Positions 26,063 to 36,368 of a stretch of DNA of 64,000 bases are shown here, one piece after another; within the stretch, counting starts at the first letter, position 1, and each line of letters starts with the position of its first letter. The DNA comes from Geomonas agri. GTDB lineage: Bacteria; Desulfobacterota; Desulfuromonadia; Geobacterales; Geobacteraceae. Where the stretch lies: NCBI RefSeq assembly GCF_020179605.1, contig NZ_JAINZO010000004.1:17939-81938 (forward strand), given 5' to 3'. Below the pieces are notes generated by a model, which was not told the origin of the DNA, did not search any database, and saw nothing but the letters and a program-made list of their open reading frames with translations. The position numbers and the translations under genes are program-made.

Positions 26063-26916
26063 TCGACGCCAGGCTCCCCGACGGTTCCCGCGTCAATGCG
26101 ATCATCCCTCCCCTGGCCCTGGACGGCCCGGTCCTCTCAATCCGCCGCTTCGGTCGCGACCCGCTCAGCATGAGGGACCTGATCCAGCTGGAGACCCTGG
26201 ACGAGCGGATGGCCGAGCTGCTGGAGGGGGCGGTGCAAACGAGGCTGAACATCCTGGTCTCCGGCGGCACCGGCACCGGCAAGACCACCCTTTTGAACGT
26301 CCTCTCCGCCTTCATCCCCTCGGATGAGCGTCTGGTCACCATAGAGGACTCGGCGGAGCTGCACCTGAAGCAGGAACACGTGGTGCGCCTGGAAACGAGA
26401 CCCCCCAACCTGGAAGGAAGGGGCGAGGTGACCTCGCGCGACCTGCTGCGCAACGCGCTCAGGATGAGGCCGGACCGCATCATCATCGGCGAGGTTCGCG
26501 GCGCCGAGGCGCTCGACCTGTTGCAGGCCATGAACACTGGTCACGACGGCTCCCTCTCCACGGTCCACGCGAACACCACCCGCGACGCCCTGTCCCGGAT
26601 GGAAACGATGGTGCTCATGGCGGGGGTGGATCTTCCGGAGCGGGCTGTAAAGGAACAGCTGGCATCGGCGCTCAACATCGTGCTGCAGTTGGTCAGATTC
26701 TCCGACGGCACCCGCAAGGTGGTGAAGCTCTCGGAGATCACCGGCATGGAGGGGGGCACCATCGTCATGCACGACATCATGGTCTTCCATCAAAGAGGGA
26801 TCGATCCCGAGGGGCGGGTGGTCGGGGAATTCCGCGCCACCGGCGTCAGGCCGCTCTTTGCCGAGCGCTTCAGACTCTTCGGGCACGAGCTTCCGGAGAT
26901 GATGTTCCGGAATTAG
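26056..26916 (+). pseudogene. cpaF: cpaF/tadA ATPase of the Tad pilus, 5' part missing
   Basis: The frame opens abruptly at [20 protein letters not shown], which lies in the middle of normal CpaF proteins (about 450 residues). All of the N-terminal domain is lost. The rest is intact: Walker [15 protein letters not shown], the Asp box [11 protein letters not shown]-box region [16 protein letters not shown], and the C-terminus to an intact stop. CpaF is the secretion ATPase that powers Tad/Flp pilus assembly with TadB and TadC, which follow at once. TTG 26056 might start a short protein, but without the N-domain function is doubtful. Confidence 0.82.
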
Positions 26917-26925
26917 GAGCCGAGC

Positions 26926-27888
26926 ATGCTAGTTCCTATCGTGGCACTCGTCTTTCTCGCCACCCTGTGCGCCAGCGGTGCCCTCTGTCTCTATGTCCTG
27001 CGCCGCAACGCCTCCGCCAGGACCGAACTGAGAAGGAGGCTGCAGCAGATGTCCCGCGGGGGAAGCCGCGACACCCAGCCCGAACTGCGCGAGGTGCTGA
27101 CCAGGAAAGCACGCCAGGCGGGAGAGTTGATGACCCGCCTGCCGCAGACGCGCCAGATGGAGAAGAGGCTGGCACAGGCCGGCATGGACATCCCCCCGGC
27201 GCTGCTGTTCGGAGCCGTCGTTGCCACGGCCGTCCTGCTTGCCGCCGTTACCGCGCTGCAGACTCGCTCCCTGACCGCCGCCTTGCTCACCGCCACCCTG
27301 CCGATCATGGCGACCGAGGGTGTCATCAGGGTGAAGACCGCGCGCAGGATCACGAGGTTCACCGAACTGTTCCCGGATGCCCTGAGCATGATCGCCCGCT
27401 CCCTCAGGGCCGGCCAATCCTTGACCACGGCTATCCAGCTGGTGGGAGAAGAGGTGCCGGATCCGACCGGGACGCTGTTCAAAATTGCCTACGAGCAGCA
27501 ACAACTCGGCCTTCGGCTGGTGGACGCCCTCGCGGACATGAACCAGAGGATCGAAAGCATGGATCTCAGGTTCTTCACCACGGTCATTACCATCAACTCG
27601 GACATCGGCGGCAACCTCTCCGAACTTTTGGACAAGCTCGCACTCACCATCAAGGAGAGGCTCAAGATCCGCCGCCAGGTGAGGGTCTACACGGCCCAAG
27701 GGAGGCTGTCCGGCTACGTGCTGGGCGCGCTGCCGCTGGTCGCCTTCGGCGCCTTCACCCTGCTCAGCCCCGAGTACGAGACGGAACTGCTCAAGGAACC
27801 TCTCGGGCTGTACATCCTCGCCCTCGCAGCGCTGCTACAGCTGGTCGGCCTGGTCATCATCAGGAAGATCATCAGAATCCAGATCTGA
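26926..27888 (+). CDS. tadB: TadB, Tad pilus inner-membrane platform protein
   Basis: The 320-residue protein has two N-terminal helices, a cytosolic T2SSF domain (FTELFPDALSMIARSLRAGQ, then EEVPDPTGTLFKIAYEQQQLG and INSDIGGNLSELLDKLA) and two C-terminal helices (residues 265-315). This is the TadB half of the GspF-like platform of Tad/Flp pili. It follows cpaF by 9 nt (AGGAG upstream) and precedes tadC by 8 nt. Confidence 0.92.
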   Translation: MLVPIVALVFLATLCASGALCLYVLRRNASARTELRRRLQQMSRGGSRDTQPELREVLTRKARQAGELMTRLPQTRQMEKRLAQAGMDIPPALLFGAVVATAVLLAAVTALQTRSLTAALLTATLPIMATEGVIRVKTARRITRFTELFPDALSMIARSLRAGQSLTTAIQLVGEEVPDPTGTLFKIAYEQQQLGLRLVDALADMNQRIESMDLRFFTTVITINSDIGGNLSELLDKLALTIKERLKIRRQVRVYTAQGRLSGYVLGALPLVAFGAFTLLSPEYETELLKEPLGLYILALAALLQLVGLVIIRKIIRIQI

Positions 27889-27896
27889 GGTGCGTC

Positions 27897-28808
27897 ATGC
27901 TCTACCTGATCGCTTTCACCGTATTCTGCTCGGTGCTGTTGCTGTCGGTGGCCCTCTCCCGGGTACTGCTGTCGAGAAGGAGCCCGGTGGCGCAGCGCCT
28001 GGCGGAATTTTTCCCGACCGACAAGGCAGTGCACCTCATGCCGGAAGTGGAATCCGGCACCTGGGCCTCGAAGCTGCGCCGCATCGGCGAGCAGATGAAG
28101 CTCCCGAAACAGGAACATTCGCGCTACAAGAAGGCGCTGGTGGCGGCTGGGTTCCACCGCGACAGCGTGCACGTCTTCCTAGGGAGCAAGCTTCTCCTTG
28201 CCGTCGCGCTGCCGCTCCCCTACCTGCTCATCGCTGTCGCGCCCAAGCATGCCTATTTCGACGTCGTCAGCATCGCGGTCATGTTGGCCCTAGCCATCGT
28301 CGGCTACCTCCTGCCGAGTTACTGGCTCTCCACCAAGGTCAAGCACCGCCAACTGGTTATCTTCCATACCCTGCCCGACGTGCTGGACCTAGTGACCCTC
28401 TGCGTCGAGGCTGGGCTCAGCATGGATGCCGCCCTGCTGCGCGCCTCCGAGGTCCCCCAGTTGGATCAGAACCCGCTGGCCCTGGAGATCCGCCAAGTCA
28501 CCATGGAAACCAGGGCCGGCAAGCCGCGGGTGGATGCACTCAAGGACATGGCGGAGAGGACCATGGTCGATGACATGAGATCCTTCAGCGCCATGCTGGC
28601 CCAGACTGAGCGCTTCGGCACCAGCCTGAGCCAGGCCCTGCGTTCCTTCTCCGACGACCTGAGGACCAAGAGGAGGCAGGCAGCCGAGGAGGCCGCCGCC
28701 AAGACCACGGTGAAGCTCATCTTCCCGCTGGTGTTCGCCATCTTCCCCGCCCTGCTGGTGGTGGTGCTGGGCCCTGCGGTGGTCCAGATCGCTAGAGTAT
28801 TCAAGTAG
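27897..28808 (+). CDS. tadC: TadC, Tad pilus inner-membrane platform protein
   Basis: The 303-residue protein starts at ATG 27897. It has an N-terminal helix, a helix pair near residues 100-145, the T2SSF domain (FHTLPDVLDLVTLCVEAGLS, then MDAALLRASEV and SFSAMLAQTERFGTSLSQAL) and a C-terminal helix (LIFPLVFAIFPALLVVVLGP). Together with TadB it forms the assembly platform for Flp pilin. No pilin, secretin or prepilin peptidase genes are in the window, consistent with the locus having been split at 26.06 kb. Confidence 0.92.
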   Translation: MLYLIAFTVFCSVLLLSVALSRVLLSRRSPVAQRLAEFFPTDKAVHLMPEVESGTWASKLRRIGEQMKLPKQEHSRYKKALVAAGFHRDSVHVFLGSKLLLAVALPLPYLLIAVAPKHAYFDVVSIAVMLALAIVGYLLPSYWLSTKVKHRQLVIFHTLPDVLDLVTLCVEAGLSMDAALLRASEVPQLDQNPLALEIRQVTMETRAGKPRVDALKDMAERTMVDDMRSFSAMLAQTERFGTSLSQALRSFSDDLRTKRRQAAEEAAAKTTVKLIFPLVFAIFPALLVVVLGPAVVQIARVFK

Positions 28809-28860
28809 CCCCGATCCGGGCAGCACCACGAAGGAAACTAACGTCCAAGGAGGTGATCCC

Positions 28861-28944
28861 ATGAAAGTCGACTTCAACACGTTCATCCTGCTGGTAATCT
28901 CCGTACAACTGGCCCTGAGCTATGCACGACTGGCCAAGAAGTAG
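28861..28944 (+). CDS. 27-residue single-span membrane peptide in the tad locus
   Basis: ATG 28861 opens 27 codons encoding a short N-terminus (MKVDFN), one hydrophobic helix (TFILLVISVQLALSYA) and a basic tail (RLAKK), ending TAG. The Shine-Dalgarno AAGGAGGTGATCC (28847-28859) is complementary to 13 nt of the 16S rRNA 3' end with ideal spacing. It is 52 nt after tadC and is followed at once by a hairpin, so it looks like the last gene of the tad operon. Function unknown; a small membrane partner of the platform is a guess. Confidence 0.65.
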   Translation: MKVDFNTFILLVISVQLALSYARLAKK

Positions 28945-28954
28945 CCGCACCTCC

Positions 28955-28983
28955 CCTTGCCGGCACCTCGGGTGCCGGCAAGG
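28955..28983. terminator. 12-bp hairpin closing the tad operon
   Basis: CCTTGCCGGCAC (28955-28966) and GTGCCGGCAAGG (28972-28983) form a perfect stem with a 5-nt loop, 11 nt after the small-peptide stop. There is no T run, so termination may be weak or factor dependent. Confidence 0.6.
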
Positions 28984-29073
28984 GTATCCACCCGCCCCCT
29001 TTCCCCCGGAGCCGGTCGCCGCAAAGAGGGGCACCCTCCTGCGGTCTTCTACGCCAGTCACACCCACGCCCGC

Positions 29074-30576
29074 ATGAGCGACAAGCGCCACCTGATACGA
29101 TACCTGGTCCCCTCGATCGCCGACCAGCTCCTGGCAACGCTGCTCTGCGCGCTGTTCTTCACCACCCCTTCCCTGTTGCTGCTCGACGGCGACACCGGCT
29201 ACCACATCCGCGCCGGCGAGGAGATCCTGAGGACCCGCACCGTTCCCCTCTTCGACATGTTCTCTCAGCACACCCCGCCGCTGGCCTGGACCGCCCACGA
29301 ATGGCTCGCGGAGGTGGTCATGGCCCTTTCGCACCAGGCTGCGGGGATGAGCGGCGTGGTCGCGCTGTACGCGCTGCTGTTGGTGTTGACCTTTTGGCTG
29401 CTGTTCAAGTGCCTGATCAGCTACCATACCGGCGTCCTGCCGGCGGTGGTCGCCACCATCGCCACCTTGACCTGCTCAATGCTGCACTGGCTGGCACGGC
29501 CGCACCTCTTTAGCTTCCTGTTCCTGGTCCTCTTTCACCACCTACTGGAGAACTGGCGCAGAAAGGGGGGGCGTTCGCTGTGGCTGCTGCCGCCGCTGAT
29601 GCTGGTGTGGGCCAACCTCCATGGCGGCTTCGTGGCCGGATTCCTGCTGCTGGGCGCCTACCTGGCCGGCACGGCCGCAGGGATGGTCGGCACCAGCACC
29701 GAGGCCTGCCGCGCGGGCCGCGGCAAGCTAGTGCAACTGGCGGGCGTCATTGCCGCCTGCCTCGCCGCGACCATGATCAACCCATACGGGTGGCGCCTCC
29801 TGCTGTTCCCGCTCAAGCTGGTCTCGGACCGCTACCTGATGGACCACGTGGCGGAGTTCTTCCCCCCCGCCATCCACGGCTGGCCTCCATTCAACTGGCT
29901 GTTGCTGCTCCTGATCGCCCTCTTCGCCCTCTCCCCGAAAAAGGCCGAGCCGACCGAGCTGCTACTGGTGTTGGGTTTTGGCTACATGGCCCTCACCTCG
30001 GTGCGCTACATACCCCTGTTTAGCCTAGTCGCGGCGCCGGCGCTGGCTCTCCGGCTCGGCGCATTACTGCACGGCGGCGGCAGGTGGGCCGGCGTGCTGC
30101 GCGACATCTCGGTCCGCCTCGCCCCCCTGGAGCAGTGCGCCCGCCCGCCACTGTGGGGAGCCGTGGCAGTCGCGGTGGTCACGGCAGCCGCAACCGGCGG
30201 CCTGGTGCGCCACTCGTTCGACCGGCGCCTGATGCCGGTGGATGCCTGCGAGTTCGTGTTGCGCCACCGGATCGCCGGCAAGGTGTTCAACAGCGACGAG
30301 TTCGGCGACTACCTGATCTACCGCGGCTATCCCGACTGCCGGGTTTTCATCGACGGGAGGCTGGACATGTACGGCGCGGAACGGCTGCGGGAATACAACG
30401 CGGTCATCGATTTCCGGCCGGGATGGGACCGGGTGCTGCAACGCTACGGCATCACCTGGATCATCTTCGAGGCCGACTCCCGCTTTGCCAGGTTCCTGGA
30501 GCAACGGGGGGAATGGCAGCTGGTCTACCGGGACCAAGTCGCCAAGGTTTTCCAGAAAAAGCCCGTCACTCGTTAA
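29074..30576 (+). CDS. multi-pass membrane protein, GT-C-like, unknown role
   Basis: The 500-residue product from ATG 29074 has about ten membrane segments in residues 10-400. The first external loop holds LDGDTGYHIRAGEEILRTR and WTAHEWLAEV, acidic motifs placed as in GT-C glycosyltransferases. The soluble C-terminal domain contains FNSDEFGDYLIYRGYPDCRV and FIDGRLDMYG. The frame is open upstream to 28957 but that part covers the hairpin and is unlikely to be translated. No good ribosome site is seen. I know this plan from uncharacterised Geobacter membrane proteins; the substrate cannot be inferred. Confidence 0.75.
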   Translation: MSDKRHLIRYLVPSIADQLLATLLCALFFTTPSLLLLDGDTGYHIRAGEEILRTRTVPLFDMFSQHTPPLAWTAHEWLAEVVMALSHQAAGMSGVVALYALLLVLTFWLLFKCLISYHTGVLPAVVATIATLTCSMLHWLARPHLFSFLFLVLFHHLLENWRRKGGRSLWLLPPLMLVWANLHGGFVAGFLLLGAYLAGTAAGMVGTSTEACRAGRGKLVQLAGVIAACLAATMINPYGWRLLLFPLKLVSDRYLMDHVAEFFPPAIHGWPPFNWLLLLLIALFALSPKKAEPTELLLVLGFGYMALTSVRYIPLFSLVAAPALALRLGALLHGGGRWAGVLRDISVRLAPLEQCARPPLWGAVAVAVVTAAATGGLVRHSFDRRLMPVDACEFVLRHRIAGKVFNSDEFGDYLIYRGYPDCRVFIDGRLDMYGAERLREYNAVIDFRPGWDRVLQRYGITWIIFEADSRFARFLEQRGEWQLVYRDQVAKVFQKKPVTR

Positions 30577-30691
30577 GCCTTCCCCATCCGCCTCCGTCCG
30601 CCTCCGGAGAGCAGCACCGCACCCCCTTCAATTCCCCTCATTTCGGCTCATGATCACAGCGCGGAAAATGCCCTGCCAGCAACAAAACAGC

Positions 30692-30718
30692 TAAAGTAAG
30701 CGCCCCCATTGCCGATAC
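30692..30718 (+). promoter_or_regulatory. sigma-28 (FliA) type promoter of the chemotaxis operon
   Basis: TAAAGTAA (30692-30699), 11 nt, then GCCGATAC (30711-30718) match the FliA consensus TAAAGTTT-N11-GCCGATAA in 13 of 16 positions, with exact spacing. It lies about 85-110 nt before the STAS gene that opens the operon. Confidence 0.75.
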
Positions 30719-30801
30719 AGGCAATACGTGTAGAACATCGGTTGTAAATTTCCAACGAGAGGTTTGCCGCAAAAATAAACTCCCTGAAAGGGCAACAGAA
30801 A

Positions 30802-31116
30802 TTGGCCAAAAAAGTTTTTGCTAATAAAGCAAACATTATCATTGAAGGCCCCTTCACGGTAGAGCGCGCGGGGGAACTGCACCAGTTCCTCGTGGAGCGC
30901 CTCGACGGGGTGCCGGAGCAGGCGGGCCAGTCAACTATCGACCTCTCTCGGGTCGATGACATTGATGCCTGCGGCTGCCAATTGCTCGCGCTTTTCCTGG
31001 AGAACCTGAAACGGCGGGGCACAACCCCAGTGCTCGCCGCAGCACCGGCAGCCGTGAGGGACCGCATCAATACCCTCGGGTTCGGCGACCTGCTGGCGCT
31101 GCAACCCGGGCCGTGA
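30802..31116 (+). CDS. STAS-domain (anti-anti-sigma-like) protein of the chemotaxis operon
   Basis: The 104-residue protein begins at TTG 30802 (GAAAGGG upstream; no ATG start exists in the conserved part). It has the STAS fold pattern: INIEGPFTVERAGELHQFL-like strand and helix, then QSTIDLSRVDDIDACGCQLL with the D-x-C/S-G position where SpoIIAA-type proteins are phosphorylated (here Cys follows Ala, with no Ser/Thr directly in the D-S-S slot). Similar STAS proteins open chemotaxis operons in many Geobacteria. Its task there is not established. Confidence 0.8.
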   Translation: MAKKVFANKANIIIEGPFTVERAGELHQFLVERLDGVPEQAGQSTIDLSRVDDIDACGCQLLALFLENLKRRGTTPVLAAAPAAVRDRINTLGFGDLLALQPGP

Positions 31117-31149
31117 CCCGGGCGACGAACGCAGAACAAAGGAACTGGC

Positions 31150-33201
31150 ATGACGACTCCCAGAGGGGAAAACGATACCGTCGACCTGAACCGCTTCAAC
31201 CAAGTCTTCTTCGAGGAATGCGCTGAAAACCTGGCCGAGATGGAGCAGATCCTGATCTCGCTGGGCGACCGGGAACCAGACTCGGAGCAGATGAACGCGA
31301 TCTTCCGGGCGGCCCACTCCATCAAGGGGGGGGCCGGGATCTTCGGCTTCAACGACATGACCGTGGTGACCCACGTCATGGAGTCCCTGCTGGACCGGCT
31401 CAGGAACCAGGAGACCCCCTTCGTACCGGGGATGATAGACCTCTTCCTCGAGGCCGGCGACGCCATCGCCATGCAGCTCGCCTGGCATCGCGAGGGGAAG
31501 CCGGTGGACCAGGAGGCCATCGACACCGTGCGCGCCAAGCTGCAGCAGGCCATCGCAGCCGACGCCCCCGCCACCGAACTCGCCCCGGCCCAGGGAGATG
31601 GTATCCCCTTGCCGCATGAGGAAGAACTGCTGCCGCGCCGCTGCCGGCTCTCCTTCACCCCCGACCCCGAGATCTTCGCCCGCGGCATCCGGATGGAGAG
31701 CATCGTCTCCGAACTCGCCGAACTCACCGAGCCGGGTGAGTTGCACTGCCATGCCGAACTCATGGAACTCCCCGAACTGGCCGAAGTCGACCCCGAGCGC
31801 TGCCTCACCCGCTGGGACTTCACCCTGCTCACCCGGGCCAGCCGCGAGCAGATCCTCGACGTCTTCATGTTCGTGGCGGACGAGGAACAACTCCAGATCG
31901 AGGAGGACGAGCCCGTGGACCGCCGCGTCCCGGCCGGCGAGCCGCTGCCCGTACAGGACGTCATCCCTGCCGCCGGCAGGCGCGCCTACGACAACAACGA
32001 AGCCGCTCCCGGCGCCTACGGCAGGCGCGGCGGCGAGGCGGAATCGTCGATCCGGGTCAACGTCACCAAGGTGGACCAGCTGGTGAACCAGATCGGCGAA
32101 CTCCTGATCACCCAGGCCATGCTGAGCCAGATCGCGGTGGGGCTCGACCCGATCCTGCACGAGACGCTGCAGAGGGGGCTCATTCAGCTGGAGCGCAACA
32201 CTCGCGACCTGCAAGGGAGCGTGATGTCGATCCGTCTGGTGCCCATCAGCATCGTCTTCAACCGTTTCCCCCGCCTGGTACGCGAGATCGCCGCCAAGCT
32301 GGGCAAGCAGGTCGAGCTGAAGACCGCCGGCGACAGCACCGAGCTTGACCGCGGGCTTATCGAAAAGATCGCCGACCCACTGGGACACCTGGTGCGCAAC
32401 GCGCTGGACCACGGGCTGGAAACGCCGGAGAAGCGGGCCGCCTGTGGCAAGAGCCCGATGGGGACCCTACAGCTTTCTGCGTCCCAGGTCGGCGGCAGGA
32501 TCGTCATTGACGTGATCGACGACGGCGCCGGGCTGAACCGGGACAGGATCCTCGCCAAGGCGATCGAGTGCGGCATCCCCTGCTCCGAGACCATGAGCGA
32601 CGAGGAGGTCTGGCAGCTTATCTTCGCCCCCGGCTTCTCCACCGCGAGCGAGGTGACCGACCTCTCCGGCCGCGGCGTCGGCATGGACGTGGTGCTCAAG
32701 AACGTCCAGGGTATCGGCGGCCGGGTCCAGATCGCCTCGGAAGCGGGCAAAGGGGCGCGTTTCACCATCAGCCTGCCGCTCACCCTCGCCATTCTGGAGG
32801 GGCTCTCGGTCGCCATCGGGGAGGAGAAGTTCATCATCCCCCTCAACGTGGTCATAGAATCGCTGCAGCCCAAGCCGGAGCAGTTGAAGAGCGTCAACGG
32901 CCGCGAGGTGGTCCAGGTGCGCGGGGAATACCTCCCCATCCTCAAGCTGCACCAGATCTTCAACCTGGAGGCGGAGGTGACCGAGCCGCAGCGGGGGATC
33001 CTGGTGCTGGTGGAGGCGGACGGAGAGCGGGGGGCAATCCTGGTGGACGCCCTTTTGGATGAGCAGCAGGTGGTGGTGAAGAGCATCGAAACCAACTACC
33101 GACGGGTGGAAGGGAGCGCCGGGGCCACCATCCTGGGCGACGGGCGGGTGGCGCTGATCCTCGATCTACCCGAGCTGTTCGCGATGCACAAGAGGCTATA
33201 G
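31150..33201 (+). CDS. cheA: chemotaxis histidine kinase CheA
   Basis: The 683-residue protein has an N-terminal HPt domain with the phospho-His motif [16 protein letters not shown] (His near 48), a spacer/P2-like domain with [16 protein letters not shown], then dimerisation ([18 protein letters not shown]), the HATPase domain ([45 protein letters not shown]) and a C-terminal CheW-like domain. It phosphorylates CheB and partner response regulators in response to the MCP signal. It lies 33 nt after the STAS gene and 23 nt before cheW. Confidence 0.96.
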   Translation: MTTPRGENDTVDLNRFNQVFFEECAENLAEMEQILISLGDREPDSEQMNAIFRAAHSIKGGAGIFGFNDMTVVTHVMESLLDRLRNQETPFVPGMIDLFLEAGDAIAMQLAWHREGKPVDQEAIDTVRAKLQQAIAADAPATELAPAQGDGIPLPHEEELLPRRCRLSFTPDPEIFARGIRMESIVSELAELTEPGELHCHAELMELPELAEVDPERCLTRWDFTLLTRASREQILDVFMFVADEEQLQIEEDEPVDRRVPAGEPLPVQDVIPAAGRRAYDNNEAAPGAYGRRGGEAESSIRVNVTKVDQLVNQIGELLITQAMLSQIAVGLDPILHETLQRGLIQLERNTRDLQGSVMSIRLVPISIVFNRFPRLVREIAAKLGKQVELKTAGDSTELDRGLIEKIADPLGHLVRNALDHGLETPEKRAACGKSPMGTLQLSASQVGGRIVIDVIDDGAGLNRDRILAKAIECGIPCSETMSDEEVWQLIFAPGFSTASEVTDLSGRGVGMDVVLKNVQGIGGRVQIASEAGKGARFTISLPLTLAILEGLSVAIGEEKFIIPLNVVIESLQPKPEQLKSVNGREVVQVRGEYLPILKLHQIFNLEAEVTEPQRGILVLVEADGERGAILVDALLDEQQVVVKSIETNYRRVEGSAGATILGDGRVALILDLPELFAMHKRL

Positions 33202-33224
33202 CAGTCGAAAGGAGAAGAGACATC

Positions 33225-33749
33225 ATGCAGACGGCACACGGCAGTGCGGCAGAACAACTGACAGCGGAGGGGGGGGCGGAATACCTCACCTTCACCCTGG
33301 GGGGCGAAAGCTACGGCATCGACATCCTCAAGGTGCAGGAGATCCGGGGGTACGACTGTGTCACGCGCATCGCCAACACCCCGGCCTTTATCAAGGGGGT
33401 TATCAACCTGCGCGGGGTGATCGTCCCCATCGTCGACCTGCGCATCAAGTTCAACGTGGGCGAGGTCACCTACCACGAGTTCACCGTGGTGATCATCATC
33501 AACGTGCTGAACAAGGTGGTGGGGATCGTGGTGGACGGCGTTTCCGACGTGGTCGCGCTCCCCGCGCAGAGCATCAAGCCCGCTCCGGAACTCGGGGCAT
33601 CACTGGACACCCGGTACATCACGGGGTTGGGAACCTTGAACGACGAGATGCTGATCCTGGTGGATATCGAAAAGCTGATCGGTAGCGACGAGCTGCAGAT
33701 CGTTGACAGTACCGTGGAGAATACTCAGAAAGAGGCGGTGAACCTATGA
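33225..33749 (+). CDS. cheW: chemotaxis coupling protein CheW
   Basis: The 174-residue protein is one CheW domain: [52 protein letters not shown] and [20 protein letters not shown]. It links the receptor to CheA. GAAAGGAG precedes the ATG. Its stop overlaps the MCP start by 4 nt. Confidence 0.96.
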   Translation: MQTAHGSAAEQLTAEGGAEYLTFTLGGESYGIDILKVQEIRGYDCVTRIANTPAFIKGVINLRGVIVPIVDLRIKFNVGEVTYHEFTVVIIINVLNKVVGIVVDGVSDVVALPAQSIKPAPELGASLDTRYITGLGTLNDEMLILVDIEKLIGSDELQIVDSTVENTQKEAVNL

Positions 33750-35485
33750 AAACTGCGCGATTCAAAGACTGGAAGATTCTGACCAAGATCCTCAGCATCT
33801 CGGTAGCAACCATCATCATGATGGTGCTGGGCGTGATGCTCTACGTGCTCCCCTTCATGCAGAACAAGCTCATGGACGAAAAGATCCAGGCCACCAAGGC
33901 GGTGGTCGACGTGGCCTACGATGTCCTGATCTCGAACCAGAACGCGGTGAAGGAGGGGAAGAAAACCCTGCAGCAGGCGCAAACCGATGCGCTCAAGCAG
34001 ATCTCCGAGATGAGATACCACGGTAACGAGTATTTCTGGGTCAACGACATGGACACCAAGGTGCTCATGCACCCGATCAAGCCGGAACTGGTTGGCAAAA
34101 CCCAGTACGACAACAAGGATCCCAACGGTAAGCGGCTCTACGTGGAGTTCGTCAACGTCTGCAAGGAGAAAGGGGAAGGGGTCGTCGACTACATGTGGGC
34201 CAAGCCCGGCTCCACCGTCCCGGTACCGAAGATCTCCTACGTGAAGCAGATGAAGGAGTGGGGCTGGATCGTGGGGAGCGGCATCTACGTCGATACCGTC
34301 AAGGTGGAGATGGACAAGATGAAGTGGCAGATCATAGGTGGCACCGCGCTGCTCGCCGTGGTGATCTTCCTGTGCGCCTGGTTCGTGGCGCGCAAGATCA
34401 AGGAGGCGCTCGACCAGGCCATCGCGGCCTCCCGGCGTATCGCCTCGGGCGATCTCACCGCCCACATCACGGTAGACAGCGAGGATGAGACCGGCGAGCT
34501 GCTCGCCTCGCTCAAGGATATGAACGAGGGGCTGGCACACATCGTGGGCGACGTGAGAAACGGCGCCGAATCGATCGCCACGGCAACCGAGGAGATCGCA
34601 GCGGGCAACGCCGACCTCTCCCAGCGCACCGAGGAGCAGGCGAGCGCCCTGGAGGAGACCGCCTCCAGCATGGAGGAGCTCACCTCGACGGTGAAGCAGA
34701 ACGCGGACAACGCCCAGGCGGCCAACCAGCTCGCCATCAACGCCAGCGGCGTGGCAGTCAAGGGTGGCGAGGTGATCACCCGGGTGGTGCACACCATGGA
34801 GAGCATCACCGACAGCTCCAAGAAGATCTCGGACATAATCGGCGTCATCGACGGTATCGCCTTCCAGACCAACATCCTGGCTTTGAATGCCGCGGTCGAG
34901 GCGGCGCGCGCCGGCGAGCAGGGCAGAGGCTTCGCGGTCGTCGCGGCCGAGGTGAGAAGCCTCGCCCAGCGTAGCGCCGCGGCGGCCAAGGAGATCAAGA
35001 CCCTCATCGAGGACTCGGTGGCCAAGGTGCAGGACGGCAGCCGCCTGGTCGAGGAAGCCGGACGCACCACCCAGGACATCGTCACCAGCATCAAGAGGGT
35101 GACCGACATCATGGCGGAGATTTCCGCCGCATCGCTGGAGCAGTCCAGCGGCATCGAGCAGGTCAACACCGCCATCACCCAGATGGACGACGTCACCCAG
35201 CAAAACGCAGCGCTGGTCGAAGAGGCGGCGGCCGCCGCCGAATCGCTCGAAGACCAGGCCCAGCAGCTGGTGGCGGTGGTGGCGCGCTTCACCTTGGAGC
35301 AGGGCCACAAGAGCGCCCCGCCGGCCCCAGCGGAGAAGCGCAAGCTGACCCACGCGGCGGCACGCCCCAAGGTCTCCGAGAGGAAGACCAAACCCGTAGC
35401 GGTGGCGGCAGCTGCAAAAGCACAGGAACGTCTCTCCCGGTCCCCCGAGGCCGCCGAGCCGGACGATGATTGGAAGGAGTTCTGA
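33746..35485 (+). CDS. methyl-accepting chemotaxis protein with single Cache sensor
   Basis: The 579-residue receptor has a membrane helix (residues 13-35), a periplasmic sCache_2-type domain ([56 protein letters not shown]), a second helix (residues 193-215), HAMP, and the cytoplasmic signalling rod with the hairpin tip [20 protein letters not shown] and [20 protein letters not shown]. The C-terminus ends DDDWKEF, an x-W-x-x-F tether like those that bind CheR or CheB. It is likely the receptor for this operon. Cache_2 domains often bind small organic acids; the ligand here is unknown. Confidence 0.95.
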   Translation: MKTARFKDWKILTKILSISVATIIMMVLGVMLYVLPFMQNKLMDEKIQATKAVVDVAYDVLISNQNAVKEGKKTLQQAQTDALKQISEMRYHGNEYFWVNDMDTKVLMHPIKPELVGKTQYDNKDPNGKRLYVEFVNVCKEKGEGVVDYMWAKPGSTVPVPKISYVKQMKEWGWIVGSGIYVDTVKVEMDKMKWQIIGGTALLAVVIFLCAWFVARKIKEALDQAIAASRRIASGDLTAHITVDSEDETGELLASLKDMNEGLAHIVGDVRNGAESIATATEEIAAGNADLSQRTEEQASALEETASSMEELTSTVKQNADNAQAANQLAINASGVAVKGGEVITRVVHTMESITDSSKKISDIIGVIDGIAFQTNILALNAAVEAARAGEQGRGFAVVAAEVRSLAQRSAAAAKEIKTLIEDSVAKVQDGSRLVEEAGRTTQDIVTSIKRVTDIMAEISAASLEQSSGIEQVNTAITQMDDVTQQNAALVEEAAAAAESLEDQAQQLVAVVARFTLEQGHKSAPPAPAEKRKLTHAAARPKVSERKTKPVAVAAAAKAQERLSRSPEAAEPDDDWKEF

Positions 35486-36366
35486 GAACCGGAGCGCGCA
35501 CGGAACCGGCGCGCCCCTTGACGGGAGGGGGAGGCGCCGCGGAACCGGGGTGGAACAACTTCCAGTATCCCTTCACCGCTGACGACTTCGCCCGCGTGCG
35601 CGGCTTCATCTACCGCAACGCGGGGATCTCCCTGGCGCCGGGCAAGATGGATATGGTCTACAGCCGGTTGGCGCGCCGGCTGCGGGCGACGGGGGTGGCC
35701 AGCTTCGGAGAGTATCTCGACCTCGTGGAAAGCGGCAATCTCCAGGAGGTGGAGGCGTTCATCAACGCCCTGACCACCAACATGACCTCCTTTTTCCGGG
35801 AACCGCACCACTTCCGGTTTCTTGCCGAGCGCCTGCGCCAGTGCCGGGACCGCAAGCAGGTCACCATTTGGAGCTGCGCTTCCTCTAGCGGCGAGGAGCC
35901 CTACTCCATCGCGATGACCGCGCTCGACGCGCTGCCGGCGGGGGCGAACCTCAGTATCCTGGCCACCGACATCGACACCAACGTGCTCGGCAGGGGAAGC
36001 GAAGGAGTGTACCCGGTGGACCAATTGCCCAAGATCCCGGAGCCGTACCGCAAGCGCTTCCTGCTCAGGGGGGAGGGGAACAACGAGGGGTTCATCAGGG
36101 TGAAGGAGGAACTGCGCCGGGTGGTGACCTTCAAGAGGCTGAACCTCTTGGACGAGCAGTGGCCCATGCGGGGCAAATTCGACTTCGTCTTCTGCCGCAA
36201 CGTGATGATCTATTTTGACAGGCCGACACAGCTCGCCGTCCTGGAACGGATTTCCCGGGTACTGCACCCGGACGGGCTTTTGTTCGTCGGTCATTCCGAA
36301 AGCCTGCACCACGCCCAGGAGCTGTTCCGGGTCTGTGGCAACACGACCTACGCCTTGAGGAGCTGA
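35470..36366 (+). CDS. cheR: chemotaxis methyltransferase CheR
   Basis: The 298-residue reading starts at TTG 35470 inside the MCP 3' end; a later TTG near 35518 is an alternative, since no ATG precedes the conserved part. CheR N-domain ([20 protein letters not shown]) and SAM-binding domain ([45 protein letters not shown]) are complete. It methylates receptor glutamates using S-adenosylmethionine. Start uncertain, family certain. Confidence 0.93.
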   Translation: MEGVLRTGARTEPARPLTGGGGAAEPGWNNFQYPFTADDFARVRGFIYRNAGISLAPGKMDMVYSRLARRLRATGVASFGEYLDLVESGNLQEVEAFINALTTNMTSFFREPHHFRFLAERLRQCRDRKQVTIWSCASSSGEEPYSIAMTALDALPAGANLSILATDIDTNVLGRGSEGVYPVDQLPKIPEPYRKRFLLRGEGNNEGFIRVKEELRRVVTFKRLNLLDEQWPMRGKFDFVFCRNVMIYFDRPTQLAVLERISRVLHPDGLLFVGHSESLHHAQELFRVCGNTTYALRS

Positions 36367-36368
36367 CG

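Noticed and set aside
26063..26537. N-terminal part of a 467-codon minus-strand frame joined to the asparagine-synthase-like domain
   Set aside because: Ser/Arg-rich antisense of cpaF; only the part left of about 26062 is homologous to a real protein.
33725..35353. 542-codon minus-strand frame rich in Leu, His, Gly and Arg
   Set aside because: Exact shadow of the MCP gene; the MCP has full domain structure, the shadow none.
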